Of a stretch of DNA of 64,000 bases, positions 19,151 to 30,546 are shown one piece after another (positions within the stretch are counted from its first letter, which is position 1; each line of letters begins with the position of its first letter). The stretch is from Isoetes taiwanensis (taxonomy: Eukaryota; Streptophyta; Lycopodiopsida; Isoetales; Isoetaceae): NCBI GenBank assembly GCA_021234155.1, contig JAJEKV010000041.1:11420689-11484688 (forward strand), written 5' to 3'. The translations under genes and the position numbers were made by a program. Under the pieces are notes generated by a model. The model worked only from the letters and a program-made list of their open reading frames with translations, was not told the DNA's origin and made no database searches.

Positions 19151-22080
19151 CTGTAAGCCTCAAATAGCCAATCTGCCTGCCTGGACTGATGACGATGCAA
19201 CGCATGAAAATCAAGAACGGAATCCAATGCTATGGAAGCTAACAAAACAGTAGTTATGATGGATGAATGGCCATCAAAGCATCTCTAAGATATTTGATAT
19301 ACTAAATTCAACAACTTCATATTCATGGTTATCTACATAAGTCCAAGCGTGGATTTGGTTCTACACATGCTACCCAAGATCGTAAGACAGACTGGTCGTT
19401 TTAGCTACTCCTGTGTTAAAATCATGTATAAGAAATATACCTATCTATTGCGTGGAACCTCGACAGAAATCATATTGCAATCAAATAACTAAGAATCAAA
19501 TCTAGGCTTGGCCCATCATCACAATATAATCAAGTACTCATGGATAGAAGCATATAAGATATCTACCTTCTCCACCTGGGTAGGAAGTCTGGAGCAGATT
19601 GTGGAAGATTCCTCTAACCATATACAGTCCTTTGTCTAGTGCTGAGTTCTGTTGCCTAGTGCTGAGTTCCAATAGAAACCTCTGTTCATGGCCGAGCTCG
19701 TTCTCTGGAAAAATGGTAGAGAACAATAAAAATCAAAACAAATATTCTAGAAACCAAACTCTTCCATGAACTCCATTGACTTGTAATAGAATGAGAATGG
19801 AGGAACATATTCAAAATGTTCACCTGGTCGATCTGCTCAGAATAAAATAATCGTATCTTCTATCTCGCTTTACCATACCTACCATAAATGGACATAGAGA
19901 TGAACTAAGAAACACCAACTTCCCTTTTCCCAATGAGAACACAAACAGGGCCCATTTATTGCTGTGAAATGTCTGTATGCCCTGGTATGTAGTGATTTGT
20001 ACTGTACATACACTCGCCTATGTATATATCTACTAAAAATAGCTGAATGGATGAGCAAAGCGGGCAAAGAAAGTGTGAGGCTAAACCTGGATTTTTTTCA
20101 ATGTCTCTTGCTTGAATCAAACAGAGCAATTCATCTGCTGTTGTAGATCACCAATTGGTGGCCTCCAAAATTTTGCTTGACAACAGGAAAAGAAGCTCTT
20201 TGATCAAAACATCCTATTTGGTGCTGCAGATAGCACAATGTGTATGTGGAGCACAAAATATGAAGCACAAATAAAATATGAGGACCTGCAAAAGACACTC
20301 AATTTTTCCTCTATTTAGCTAAAACAGGAACCTAACCACTTTCAGTTCTATAGTTGTCACCTCATCCCACATTAATATTGAACAATTGCAATCAAATTGT
20401 CCATACCTTCATTCCACCGTGTTGTCTCGAGAAATGATATGCCCCCACATATGCATTTGCAAGAAAAGAACATGCCTCTTTTATTGTGATCTGTAAATTT
20501 ATAGAAAATGGAGAGAGAAATTTAAAGGAACAGATTTCTGGATTTTCTCAAGGAACCTCATAAGCAGCTTTTCTTTTTTTTGAAAATGTATAAAAATGTC
20601 ATAACTAAAAAGTTTAGCAAGTGTAGTTAAAAAAATTTACCAGATACAATTTTGGTGGAATTGGTTGCGAATCTTCCTATCTGGCCTCAATTCTGCATGT
20701 CATTTCTAGACTAAGCTAAGATGTTGGAGCGTGTGCCATGGATACGAATGCATGTTCCTGTAAGAAAGCAAAAGCAGTTTAAAAAGAGAATATGGCAAAA
20801 GGACGGCAAATAACATATCGAATACACCTCATCTAGGGAATGTAGTAGCTCAAATCTCTCAATGAAGTCTACAAAATAGAATGAATAGAGAAAAGAAATA
20901 ATACCTGGATTTTGTAGTAGACCACTACTACTTAACATAAACGTCCATTTCACTTCCATCCCGACAAAGTACATAGAATTTTTAAAGTTGATATAGATTT
21001 TCAAGATGATTAATGATAAATCTTGTCTCAGAGAGACCCATATCTCTAATATCTAAACAAAAACCTATGAAGATATGAATTATCAAGGAGAACATGCTGC
21101 CTAGAAGACTATACAGGGCTAGCTTTGATCTGATGATTGAATATGCAAATATGATGGAACATATGAAATAGAAGCCATTCCATCCTTAGATCTGAGCAAA
21201 AGACATCCATAAATATGAAGTCAATGACGAAGATCTAGTAGCAAACAGAGAGAAAATAGAGATAGCTAAAGGAAATACAAAATTCTGGTTAGCAATGATT
21301 ATGATAAACATTAAAGCCAGGTGAGTAAGTCTGTAGTAGATAGGAGATTACCTAAATATGGGCATCGGAATCCAGGAACAGAATGCTGGACCAATGAATT
21401 AATATCCTCCAGATTCTTGCTAGAATAGTTGCAGCCTAACCCACCTATGCATTCAGTCGCAACGGCAAGGAGAAGCAGACGGCTTTGTTATTTGGCAAAA
21501 TCATCCCTTCAATGATTTTCGGTTCATCGTGGCATATGCATGTCGGATTGGAAGGGCCGAAATCAGAAAGGAAAAAAATTGAAACCCCAAATGAAGGCCA
21601 AGGAAATTTGTCCGATTTTTGGCAAATCGGAATTTTTTTCCGGCAGCCAAAAGGCTCGAAACCTTAGGAAATCAAGTTAAGGGAAAATTCCAAAAAGTTT
21701 TCGGAACCCCGGAAAAACCAAATTTAAACAATAGGATTAACATGCAGACTGGTCAAAATAAACCTTCTAGTAATTTGAGCTCAAGTTGTTCATGAACCGC
21801 ATTTTTCAAGTGAAAATTGAACGAGAAATCGCTCAAGAGGAAGCTTGAAAGAAAATGGTGCAAAATGACCAATATTTGGCCCAAAAGAAATAGGGAAATT
21901 TTGAGAAATAGTTGAGGTAATTAGAGAAACTATCTTAATCAATAACTCATAGTTATAATACATTGACTCTTAAGAAAAGTAGCCACTAAAATCTATAAAA
22001 GCACCTCTACTCTTTAGAAGTTCCCAAATAGTAGCTTGAACCTTTTCTTTGTCCTTGTAAGGCGAATTCTAAGCTAATCC
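19151..22080. other. Unassigned intergenic sequence
   Basis: About 2.9 kb of AT-rich sequence. Open frames are at most about 100 codons and show no domain. Short A- or T-rich runs occur (about 20,572 and 21,625), but no LTR pair, terminal inverted repeat or LINE tail was seen. Confidence 0.4.
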
Positions 22081-22164
22081 CCGAAGATATTATAGAGTGT
22101 GCATCGAACGAACAGTCTGTGAGATCGACCCGAAGGTGATGCGGATAGACACAGTCGACCATCA

Positions 22165-22810
22165 ATGGAGGCAAAAGCTCTCAAAGAGGCTACTGCCAAA
22201 GAAGCCAAGTTGTTGGGAGGACCAAACAGGCAGCTAAGAAGGTTGGAAGCTCCAGCTTGTGTCTGAACGTTGAAGCACTTGCAGCGGGCGGCGGCAAACA
22301 AATTCCTGAGCCCCTGCAGCCTAGGCCAGACGATGAACCTAGCCAGTCAAGCTCTTCGGATGAATCGTATCACTCTCAGAGGAGCAGCGGCCTAGCACTT
22401 CAAGTGAATGATCGTGAGGCTCAGGAGAAGTGGAGATTGTAGCGTCCACTTCTAAAGGTTAGGAGCAAGCAGCAGGAGCAACCTCGGCAACAGGAGCACC
22501 CAGCAATAGGAAGAGCAGGTGAGGAGCAAGTAGCAGAAGAAACCTCGGCAATAAGAGCAACCCCAACAGCAGAAAGAGCAAGTGAGGAGCAAGCAGCAAG
22601 AGTAACCTCGGCAATAGGAGCAACCCCAAAGAAGCCGAGAAAAGCAAAGAGAGCAAAGCAAGCCAGGGCAACATCGGGAATAGGAACAACGCCAAAGAAG
22701 CAGGAAGAAAGTGTGGAGGAGCAAGCAAAGATGAGCAACCTGTTAATAGGAGCAACCCCGGCAGCAGGAAGAGCGGCAAGAGGAGCAGGCAATGCGGAAG
22801 AAAAGTGCTA
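22165..22810 (+). other. Low-complexity open stretch with degenerate 60-bp tandem repeats
   Basis: A short open frame starts at 22165 (MEAKALKEATAKEAKLLGG). After stops and a frame change, 22500-22808 reads as an Ala/Glu/Thr-rich frame with repeats of the type (A/S)EEQAARVTSAIGATP, five or so copies of decreasing similarity, ending at a stop near 22810. The minus strand of the same repeats gives Leu-rich open frames, which I regard as shadows. It may be a gag-like or nuclear low-complexity fragment; I do not recognise it. Confidence 0.35.
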
Positions 22811-24930
22811 GGAGAAAGTGGTCGTCGTAAGGGAGGAAGAGACGTAGGCAAGGGAGAAGCGAAAAAAGAGGCGTGAACATAAATAAGTACCCTTCTCAGT
22901 GCCTAGTAAAGTGTCAAATGCCAATTAGGTCATTTGGGATTAGAGTAGATAAAGGCATGAATATAGAGACATGAACAAATATTGTAGAATAAGCAGACAT
23001 AAATAATTATTGTTGTGGTAGTATTAGCTGCCTTGTGCATTTTAGGGCTGTCAAATAGGTCAGAGAAACCTTCGTTTCAAATCCTCGAGCCCTCGACATG
23101 GGAGCCACTCGACAACATAAACGGATTTGACAGCAGAGGGCAACCTTATGGAGGAAACATCAGCAAAGCAAAGGTCAAGATGGTGTACAAGGGAGCCCGG
23201 ATACAATAATAGAGAGGAACCTACAGAAAGGATGATTGAGACATCAAGGATATACACATGAGTTGCCAAGAAGGGCTATGCAACAGCCAATGGGCATCAT
23301 GACACTTACACCATGGATCATATTAGGGGAGGAACATCTCTTAGTCAAGGATATTCTTCAAGTGCCATATTGTCTCAGGGAAGGGCCCCACATCGCGCGA
23401 CGACTAATGTCACAACTATGCCACCAACAAGTAGAAGACTTCATTGACTAGTGACATCAAGAGTTTCTAAAAGAGGAGACCAGATATATCTCCTATGAAG
23501 GGCAGCTATCTCAAATATACAAGCCCATAGTAGTATCAAATCTAGACATTAAGCAAAGATGCTTCGACTAAGAAGGTATTACAAGCCAGCAAGAATGGGC
23601 ACCTCAGGAATAGGAGTATGGCCAGACCATGACCAATTTCGTTCTTGTCAGCCTCGATAGCACTATCTGAAGATCATGAGGACCTTCTACCTTAGAGATT
23701 GGAGGTCAAACACCAACAAGGAGAGACACTGCGGGGGGACCAAATACCAGCATTATTAACTGATCAGTCAACATTATAGTCCCTGCACATGGATGCAAAT
23801 AGACTTTTTCTCAGGAAGAGAGGTTGCACCGTTAGAAGTGATAAAAAACTCAACATTGTCATCAACCTTATAACAGCAGCATGCGACCGCCAAGATGGAG
23901 AATTGAATCGACAAGGTCAACACAATAGTATTGATTCAGGAGTTAGATGAATCATCCTCAAACCTCATAACCTCCAAGGCAGGATAAGTCAACATGAAAG
24001 ATTCTAGAGAGTGGAGAACATTACCTTCAAGCCTTTGGGATGCGACATCAAGACGTATGTTGTCCACTACATCATCGAGTCCACTAATATGGATACCTTC
24101 AATGAAAGAAGTCAACATTAACATTGAGGACGAGCAAAGCCATAATATGTTCGACAAAAAGAGCAGGGTACAGGAATCATTATACAACAACTACAAGGAG
24201 ATCAGTTTTTTTTTTCAACAAAATTGTGGATCATCACCTTGCTACTCCAACGACTAACGTCGATACCAGCCTTTAACAAGCTAGAGGACCTATCAGATAG
24301 TTGTATGTCTTAGAATTATGGATGATAACATCCATGATGGAATTGGGACAAAATTTGAGTTTTGTCATTTTTTTGAAAGGACGGACTCAAGAATTGAGCA
24401 AAGTTTTAAGGATTGTGGAAGAGAAACATATGGAGTACTAAAATTATATATATTCGCTGACAGATATCCAACTTGTCGGAACATCTTCGTGAGCTTGATC
24501 GCCTTGCTAAGTAGGATTCAATAATAGGATAACCGTCGACCATGTATATGATGAGTACCTCCACAACGTAAGGAATAATCTGACAAAATGAAGAGAAGCA
24601 ATCTAATAAGTCCGGCCAACTTCTTAGATGGCATCAACTCAAAGGTGGGACTATTTCAAGAGGGCAATAATTAAAAAAGGGGAGATCCTAGAGTATAAAT
24701 TAGATCTAAAAAAGAATAATTATCTAATTGCTAGTCTGCGTCCAAAGGAAATGTCATGCCAACAAAACCTTGTGGCCATAAAAATTATGTAAATAAAGTC
24801 TCTAACATGTAACCTTGCACCTCCTAGATGGCGGACATCTTTAAGAGCAAGACTCTTATGTCTAAATCTAGGCCAGTAAGTATGGCAAGGCTGACAATTG
24901 GCAGCGCCAAAGGAACAAAAGCTAAGGAAG
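22811..24930. other. Unassigned, possibly decayed TE sequence
   Basis: Several plus-strand open frames of 60-90 codons (23015-23209, 23236-23451, 23994-24257, 24318-24524) follow one another and the base composition is less AT-rich than around 20 kb, which hints at old coding sequence. No catalytic motif could be assigned, so I make no family call. Confidence 0.3.
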
Positions 24931-25136
24931 TGTCATAACCCACGCGAAAACAAGAAAAATACGTGGAAAATACGCAAGAAATATGGAAGAAATATGCCAA
25001 GATCGGCAAAGAATCTGATATATGAACAGGAATCAAGAGTACAATGGTCCGAAGGCAAGCAGGAACACGAGACAGATGCCTAGAAGGCTCAAGACTGGCG
25101 TTGAACTGGAATGGTTCGACAAGAAGGAGATGCCTT

Positions 25137-25144
25137 CTTATATA
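25137..25144 (-). promoter_or_regulatory. LTR TATA box
   Basis: TATATAAG on the minus strand within the 3' LTR; the 5' LTR copy at about 30483-30490 reads TATATAAAG. Conservation between both LTR copies and its position downstream of the heat-shock element support the call. Confidence 0.5.
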
Positions 25145-25212
25145 TGTAGGCCAACGGTCAGGATCGCGCCACTCCAATGGATGAGATCATGCCAAGTGTC
25201 GCGCATACATGT

Positions 25213-25236
25213 AGGTTCTAGAATATTCTAGAACCT
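25213..25236 (-). promoter_or_regulatory. Perfect heat-shock element in the LTR U3 region
   Basis: A perfect 24-bp palindrome containing TTCTAGAATATTCTAGAA (25216-25233): four alternating TTC/GAA units at exact 2-bp spacing, the heat-shock factor consensus. It lies 70 bp upstream of the LTR TATA box and 200 bp into the LTR, where a promoter element belongs. The truncated 5' LTR ends just before this site and lacks it. Confidence 0.6.
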
Positions 25237-25489
25237 CCTGAAAACAACCCCGCATATGAGAAAGACATGAGGGAATGTCTTTAACAAATATTGGTAGGGC
25301 ACTTGGCAAGGGTGTGTGACTCGCAACGATTTCAACCTTGCTCCGTGCAACTACCCTTTTGCATCCGTTTGACGACCGTCTTTTGTACATACGAGTATAA
25401 TGTTCGTATGATATAAATATCCGTATGGTCGTCACACCATTCCCCTCCTACGATGGCGACGAGTCCTCGGAGTTGGGGCTGGAGTACTC

Positions 25490-25743
25490 AAACTTGGCTT
25501 ATCCGGGTAACGTCGATGAAACTCCGCAATTTTATCAAGAGCATTACTCAGATTCTCGGCAGGCTCCCAGGTTCTATCACTTGGTGAGGAACCTTCCCAA
25601 TCAACAAAGTAATACAATCGTCGACGAAGAAACTTGGAGTCCAGAATCTCTCGAACCTCGAACTCCTCGTGATCATCAATTTCTACTAGTGGTGGCGGCG
25701 GAGGAACACGATCTGGGAAAGTATTGACTGTGTAGGGCTCCAA
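25490..25743 (-). pseudogene. Chromodomain at the end of the chromovirus Pol
   Basis: PPPPPLVEIDDHEEFEVREI followed by LYYFVDWEG and RTWEPAENL is a complete chromodomain (aromatic residues Y-Y-F and W-E present), which targets integration to modified histone H3 in this lineage. The frame ends in a basic tail (TPRTRRHRRRGMV) near 25435, at the purine tract. This part has no stop. Confidence 0.82.
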
Positions 25744-25749
25744 TAGAGA

Positions 25750-27064
25750 AACATGAAATACCGGATGAAGCCGAACAGCTGGAGGGAGTTTGCCACATTG
25801 CTTATCTGAGTCATGATCCGGTAAGAACCAAGGCGACGATAGTCAAGCTTGTTGCAGGGACGGGAGGTAGGGAGGTCCCTACGAAGAAGCCAGACAAGGT
25901 CACCAACGTGAAATTTAGGAGCTTCCTGCCGATACAAATCAGCATAATGCCAATAGCGTTCCTGTGCTCGGTGAAGATGATGCTGAAGATCCGATTGAAG
26001 AGCCTGGAGTTTCTCAAGTCGAGACTCAGCACTAGGATTGACCGAGTCACCGCCAACGGCGCTAAGAGACCAACGAGGATGCTGACCAGAGTTTAGAAAG
26101 AATGGAGTCTTGCCAGTGGAAGCACATACTGAGTTATTATAGGCAAACTCAGCTAGTGGAAAATAATCGACTCAATCATCCTACTGATAACTGATAAAGC
26201 ACTAAAATATTGCTCCAGAGTCTGATTAGTGCACTTCACCTGCCCATTACTTTCTGGATGATGACCAGATATCAATGAGCAGTCGATATGCAATAACTCC
26301 AAAAGTCGCTTCCAAAAACCTGCGATGAACTGTGGTCCACAGTCGCTGATGATAGTATCGGGCACGCCATGAAGTCTGACTATTTCACGAAGAAGAAGAT
26401 CCGTTGTTCCTTCACTGGTGATGGTGACGTTGCAGGGAATAAAATGAGCCATCTTAGAGAAACGATCAACAACAACCATGATGGCATCATAACCCCGAGA
26501 GACTGGCAACTCCAGAATAAAGTCTATAGAAATGCTCTTCCAAAGTCCATCTGGTACTGGCAGTGGCTGAAGAAGGCCATGAGGAAGATGCCTTGGGACC
26601 TTCGCTCGACAGCAGATGTCACAGGATCAAGTAAAAGTTTCGACAGAGCGACGAAGCCCAGGCCACCAATACTCTCGACTAATAAGTTCAAGAGTCTTGG
26701 CTACTCCAAAGTGTCCGGCCATAGGTGAATCATGGCAAGCCTGGAGAATCCGAAGCCTAGAAGCACCATATGGCACATACAGAAGCCCATCATGAAATAT
26801 GAGTCCATTTTGAACCTCAAAACGATCATAGTCTGATCGCATTTGCTGAGAAGATGATGCAGAGCCAAGGTGTGAGAATACATCTTGAGCCAATGGATCG
26901 GAGGGCAGAGATGCTCGAACAGACTCCAACAAGGCCGTATCATGAGGCCTCTCGAACAAAGTGAGGGCCATAGGCTGGAACCGATCAGGCCCTAGAATAA
27001 CCTGTGATTGCTGGTCAAACGCAGGACCCCCTAGCTTGGGCTCAAGGTAGGAGCATTGAGACAA
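25750..27064 (-). pseudogene. Chromovirus integrase
   Basis: 27064-26627 carries the H2C2 zinc-binding part (ILQACHDSPMAGHFGVAKTL, then YWWPGLRRSVETF). 26509-26153 is the catalytic core: first Asp in MVVVDRFSKMAHF, second in IISDCGPQF. The third acidic residue is lost: the usual G-Q-x-E-R-x-N reads GQVKCTNQ (about 26,240), so the catalytic Glu is Lys and the Arg is Cys. 25937-25750 is the C-terminal part (KFHVGDLVWLLRRDLPT, then VFHVSLLEPY after a frame change). Confidence 0.82.
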
Positions 27065-28383
27065 GGCATCAGGCTTCGATCCCTTGGAGGGATCCAGGAC
27101 AGTACTTGATCACGAAATCAATCCGAGATAATACTTGAGTATGCCACGGTCACGGTGCGGTGGAGCACTTCGAGCGGCCCGAAAATATCTAGATTTTGAT
27201 GATCCGTAGTAGGCTGTGACCTTATAAGGAGATCCCCCCAAAGCGTCTCCACTTCTCGAAAAGAATCCACTATCGCCAATAACTCCTTGTCATAAATGGG
27301 ATAGTTGATTTCAGCAACCTGAAAACTTAGGTGAGTGATAGGGCGATTGGATGCAATTCATGGTCATCCCCTCCGTGACAAGATCCCACCAAGCGCCAAA
27401 ATCGAAGTCCGCCCGACAACATATGGGCACAAAGGATGCATGAGCAAGAACTGGCGCCGTGGTAAAAGCATGCTTCAGGGTAACGAAAGCATATTCTGCT
27501 TCCACAGTCCATTCAAATGGCACGTCCTTAACCGTGAGGTGTGTTAAAGGAAGGGCAATCTCCGAATAATCCCGAATGAAATGCCGATAGAAATTGGCAA
27601 ACCCAAGAAAACACGAACATTTGAATGGATGAAGGTGTTTGCCACTCGAAACGATGCTAACTTGTTGGGGTCCATAGAGAACTCCATGTGGAGTGATGCG
27701 ATAGCCAAGGAACTCCACATTATCACGAATTGGCCGACACTTCTCAAGTTTGGCATATAGCCCATGCTCAGAAGCTTCTGAAGGACCTGTCGAACATGCC
27801 TCTCATGTTCTTCGAGAGTCTTAGAATAAATAAGAATATCATCTAAATAGATGATAATAAAAGTGTCTAAGAACTCTCGAAAAACATCATTGGCCATATT
27901 TTTGAAATACTATCGAGACATTGGTAAGTCCAAAGCGGCATAGCGTGTACTCAAAATGGCCATACCAGGGGTACAAAAGCTATTTTCCACTCATCACCCT
28001 CCCGGATCCGAATAAGATTGTAGGTACCCCGAAGATCAATCTTCGCAATCCAACAACTCTGAGATCAGAGGAAGCGGATACCGATTCGGCACTGTGATTT
28101 TATTGAGGCCACGATAATCAACGACCAGACGCAGCGAATCATCTTTCTTTTTGATGAAGAAGGTAGTCACTCCAGCAGGGGACTGAGAATGTCGAATGAA
28201 GCCAGTAGCTAGATTCTCTTCAATATAATCCCGCAAAACCTTCAACTCAGCGGGAGATAGACCATATATCGGATCATATGGCGGCGTTCTCCCTGGCTGC
28301 AAATCAATAGGACAATCATATGGACAATGCTGCGGGAGTTTGCTGGCCACGACTTTGTCAAAAACATCGGAAGAAGTCACCAT
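27065..28383 (-). pseudogene. Chromovirus reverse transcriptase and RNase H
   Basis: 28383-28036: RT fingers with CPIDLQPGRTPPYDPIYGLS, RLVVDYRGLNKITVPNRYPL. 27897-27800: palm with FIIIYLDDILIYS, the Y-x-D-D active site intact. 27718-27311: connection with [13 protein letters not shown] and [20 protein letters not shown]. About 27,330-27,180: RNase H with [20 protein letters not shown] and TTDHQNL. Frameshifts near 27,990, 27,720 and 27,310 break the polyprotein. Confidence 0.84.
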
Positions 28384-28559
28384 ATTTGTGCGGGAGCATT
28401 GGGCGGACCGGCCGGTGCCGAAGCTAGCCGATGGGTGAACTGGATTGCAAACACCGAACTTGGATCTTGCCTTCTAGATTTATCGAACTCGAAGAGAAAT
28501 CTTGAGATCTGGAGGGCATGAAGAAGACTCTACAAAAAAGCAAAGCGAGAACATGAGCG

Positions 28560-29220
28560 GGGGAGCGAGGGAGCGGGGCGGGGCAACAGGGGAGCAGGAA
28601 CTAGAGCAGGACTGGAACAAGAATTGACCAGAGCAGAAGGTGAACTGAACGGAGCAAGAGTAGGAGCAAGAGCGTAAACCGAGCTGAGTGAAACATCATC
28701 GAGAATATGGCCAAGATTCGAAGCATGAACCGGAGCAGGCAAGAGTCAATCAAAGACATGGAGCAGCAACAGAACAGCAAGGGACGAATCGGGGGCCCAA
28801 GATACCGCGCGACGGATCGAAGTCGATGTTGGTGTAGAGGCTTGAACCGCGATGAACTGAAACTAGTAATTTAATCGCCAAATCGAAAATGATCTAGTAC
28901 GCCAATCAATGCGGGTTTATGTAGCCTCGAGCCGTGGCAAACCCAAGACTATTGGTGATTGTGGACTAGCGATGAGATTGAAGGAGATACTACAAGAAAC
29001 TCCCTCGAACAAAACCCCAAGAGGCTAGACATTATGTGACCACATCCAGTGAAGATCTCTAGATCCATCAATCACTTCGACGAGGCAGGGTTGCTCAACC
29101 TTGCTTCTAGAGATTGCGTGCTTACTTCTTGTGAGCGCATTATCCATAAAGCAAGCATTTACACCATAATCAAGTTCGCCAATGCTTCCAATCTTCAACC
29201 TTTGATTTCAATGATATAGG
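28560..29220 (-). pseudogene. Chromovirus protease region, decayed
   Basis: At about 29165-29140 the minus strand reads LDYGVNACFMDNAL where the retropepsin motif D-S/T-G is expected, so Ser is Tyr. The following KVEQPCLVEVIDGS fits the downstream part of gypsy proteases. Stops interrupt the frame. 28560-28742 is Pro/Ser-rich low-complexity linker sequence. Confidence 0.5.
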
Positions 29221-29359
29221 AATGAAGAATGCATTCTTGACCTTATCAGATGGAATAAACATGTCAAGAAGCGTGAAAAGTGCGAGAAAAGGTGGCCAGC
29301 CGGCGAGACTCCTACTACTACCGGACCCCCCCACGAAGTTTTTCGGCCCGATTTGGGCG

Positions 29360-30244
29360 TTTCCGCGGGGCATCCACGAGCAATATGCCGGCTCCTCCAC
29401 GGTAGAGACAAAGATTAGCCTCTCTCTCCACGCTTCACCGGCGGCGGATAAAGGTCTCGAGCTGCCCGATCACCCAGATAGGCTCGGGTCGGACACTGCT
29501 AGATTCTCTGAATAAGACCGGGAAGAGCGTAGCTTCTGAGCGCTTGTGTGATAGGGAAGACTTGACTACGTCTCTTTTGCCTATGTTCAAAGAGCCAATT
29601 ATCCCATCGAACTGCAAATCTGATGGCTTCTTCCAAAGTCTGAGGGTCCTCCATAGACAGCAACATATCTTTCACATCCTCTCGTAACCCCCTTCGGAAA
29701 CAATCTCGAAACGCAACATCATCCCAAGCAGTATCTACTACAATTTGACGAAATTCTGATGCATATACTGAAGCTGGAGGAGAGCCTTGCCTTAGCTTGC
29801 AAAGTTTTGTGACGGCTGTGCGCTGATGACCGGTGTCTCTAAAGCATGCCTCGAGCTCTACAGTGAAAGCAGAAAAATCTTGCAACTCTGGGGCTCCTTT
29901 CTCTAATAAAGAAGCAAACCAACTTAGAGCTGGCCCTGTAAGAAGAGAATCAATCACCCCAATTGTTCTTAGACCGTGGGATATCTATGAGGATGGAGCT
30001 GAATCACAAGCCTGATCTTATTCAAAAAACCGCGGAGCTTGGACCAAGTGCCGTCAAACTTCTCTGGCAGGCTGATCTTAGGCTCTGATAACCTCAATCC
30101 CGAGCTAGAAGCATGTGAAGCAATACGTTCCTTAAGCTCTTTATTGTCCAACTGCAACTGCTGGCATACTTGAACAAGCTGCTGGACCTGCTGTAATAAA
30201 GTCGAAACCTTCTCCATAGATATAAAATCACCAAATATGAGCAA
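29360..30244 (-). pseudogene. Chromovirus gag
   Basis: 30244-29969: coiled-coil start (LLQQVQQLVQVCQQLQLD) then LPEKFDGTWSKLRGFLNKI. 29957-29499: capsid-like region with LLTGPALSWFASLLEKG and KLRQGSPPASVYASEFRQI. A zinc knuckle at 29410-29360 is broken: it reads CLYRGGAGILLVDAP where C-x2-C-x4-H-x4-C is expected, leaving only the first Cys. One frameshift lies between the first two blocks. Confidence 0.82.
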
Positions 30245-30299
30245 AAAAAATGCTTAGGATCAGATCGGGCAAGGACCGGTAAGGGATTCCGGTTCAAAC

Positions 30300-30546
30300 T
30301 GTCATGAACCTACGCGGAAACAAGGATATGGAAGAAATACGCCAAGATCGGCAAAGAATCTGATATATGAACAGGAATCAAGAGTACAATGGCCCGAAGG
30401 CAAGCAGGAACACGAGACAGATATCTAAAAGGCTCAAGACTGGCGTTGAACTGGAATGGTTCGACAAGAAGGAGATGCCTCTTTATATATGTAGGCCAGC
30501 GGTCAGGATCGCGCCACTTTAATGGATGAGATCATGCCAAGTATCA
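30300..30546 (-). repeat. 5' LTR remnant (247 bp) of the chromovirus
   Basis: Corresponds to the final half of the 3' LTR (24931-25201) at high identity and ends ...TCATGACA next to the gag leader. The promoter-distal half, including the heat-shock element, is missing; the break falls at an inverted motif array starting at 30547. Confidence 0.8.

Larger units (their letters stand above)
24931..25436 (-). repeat. 3' LTR (506 bp) of the chromovirus
   Basis: It starts TGTGACGACC immediately after the purine tract GGAGGGGAATGG (25448-25437) and ends ...TTATGACA at 24931. It contains a palindrome with a heat-shock element (25213-25236) and a TATATAAG box (25144-25137) about 70 bp downstream of it. 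Compared with the 5' LTR remnant it carries a roughly 24-bp extra segment near 24,950. Confidence 0.8.
24931..30546 (-). mobile_element. Chromodomain Ty3/gypsy retrotransposon (chromovirus), damaged
   Basis: Minus-strand element with gag, protease, RT, RNase H, integrase and chromodomain in chromovirus order. The 3' LTR is 24931-25436 and the 5' LTR is represented only by its last 247 bp (30300-30546). All coding parts carry stops or frameshifts. The gag start (EKFDGTWSKLRGFLNKIRLV), RT sequence and chromodomain directly after the integrase suggest the Tcn1-like or sushi-type group known from fungi and some non-seed plants, rather than a seed-plant Tekay or CRM lineage; that placement is from memory. 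No target duplication can be checked because the 5' end is truncated. Confidence 0.88.

Noticed and set aside
22421-22851. Leu- and Ala-rich minus-strand frames of about 90-130 codons
   Set aside because: Reverse-frame shadows of the tandem repeat; three overlapping frames stay open because the repeat lacks stops.
25425-25727. Plus-strand 100-codon frame over the chromodomain
   Set aside because: Antisense shadow of the chromodomain coding sequence.
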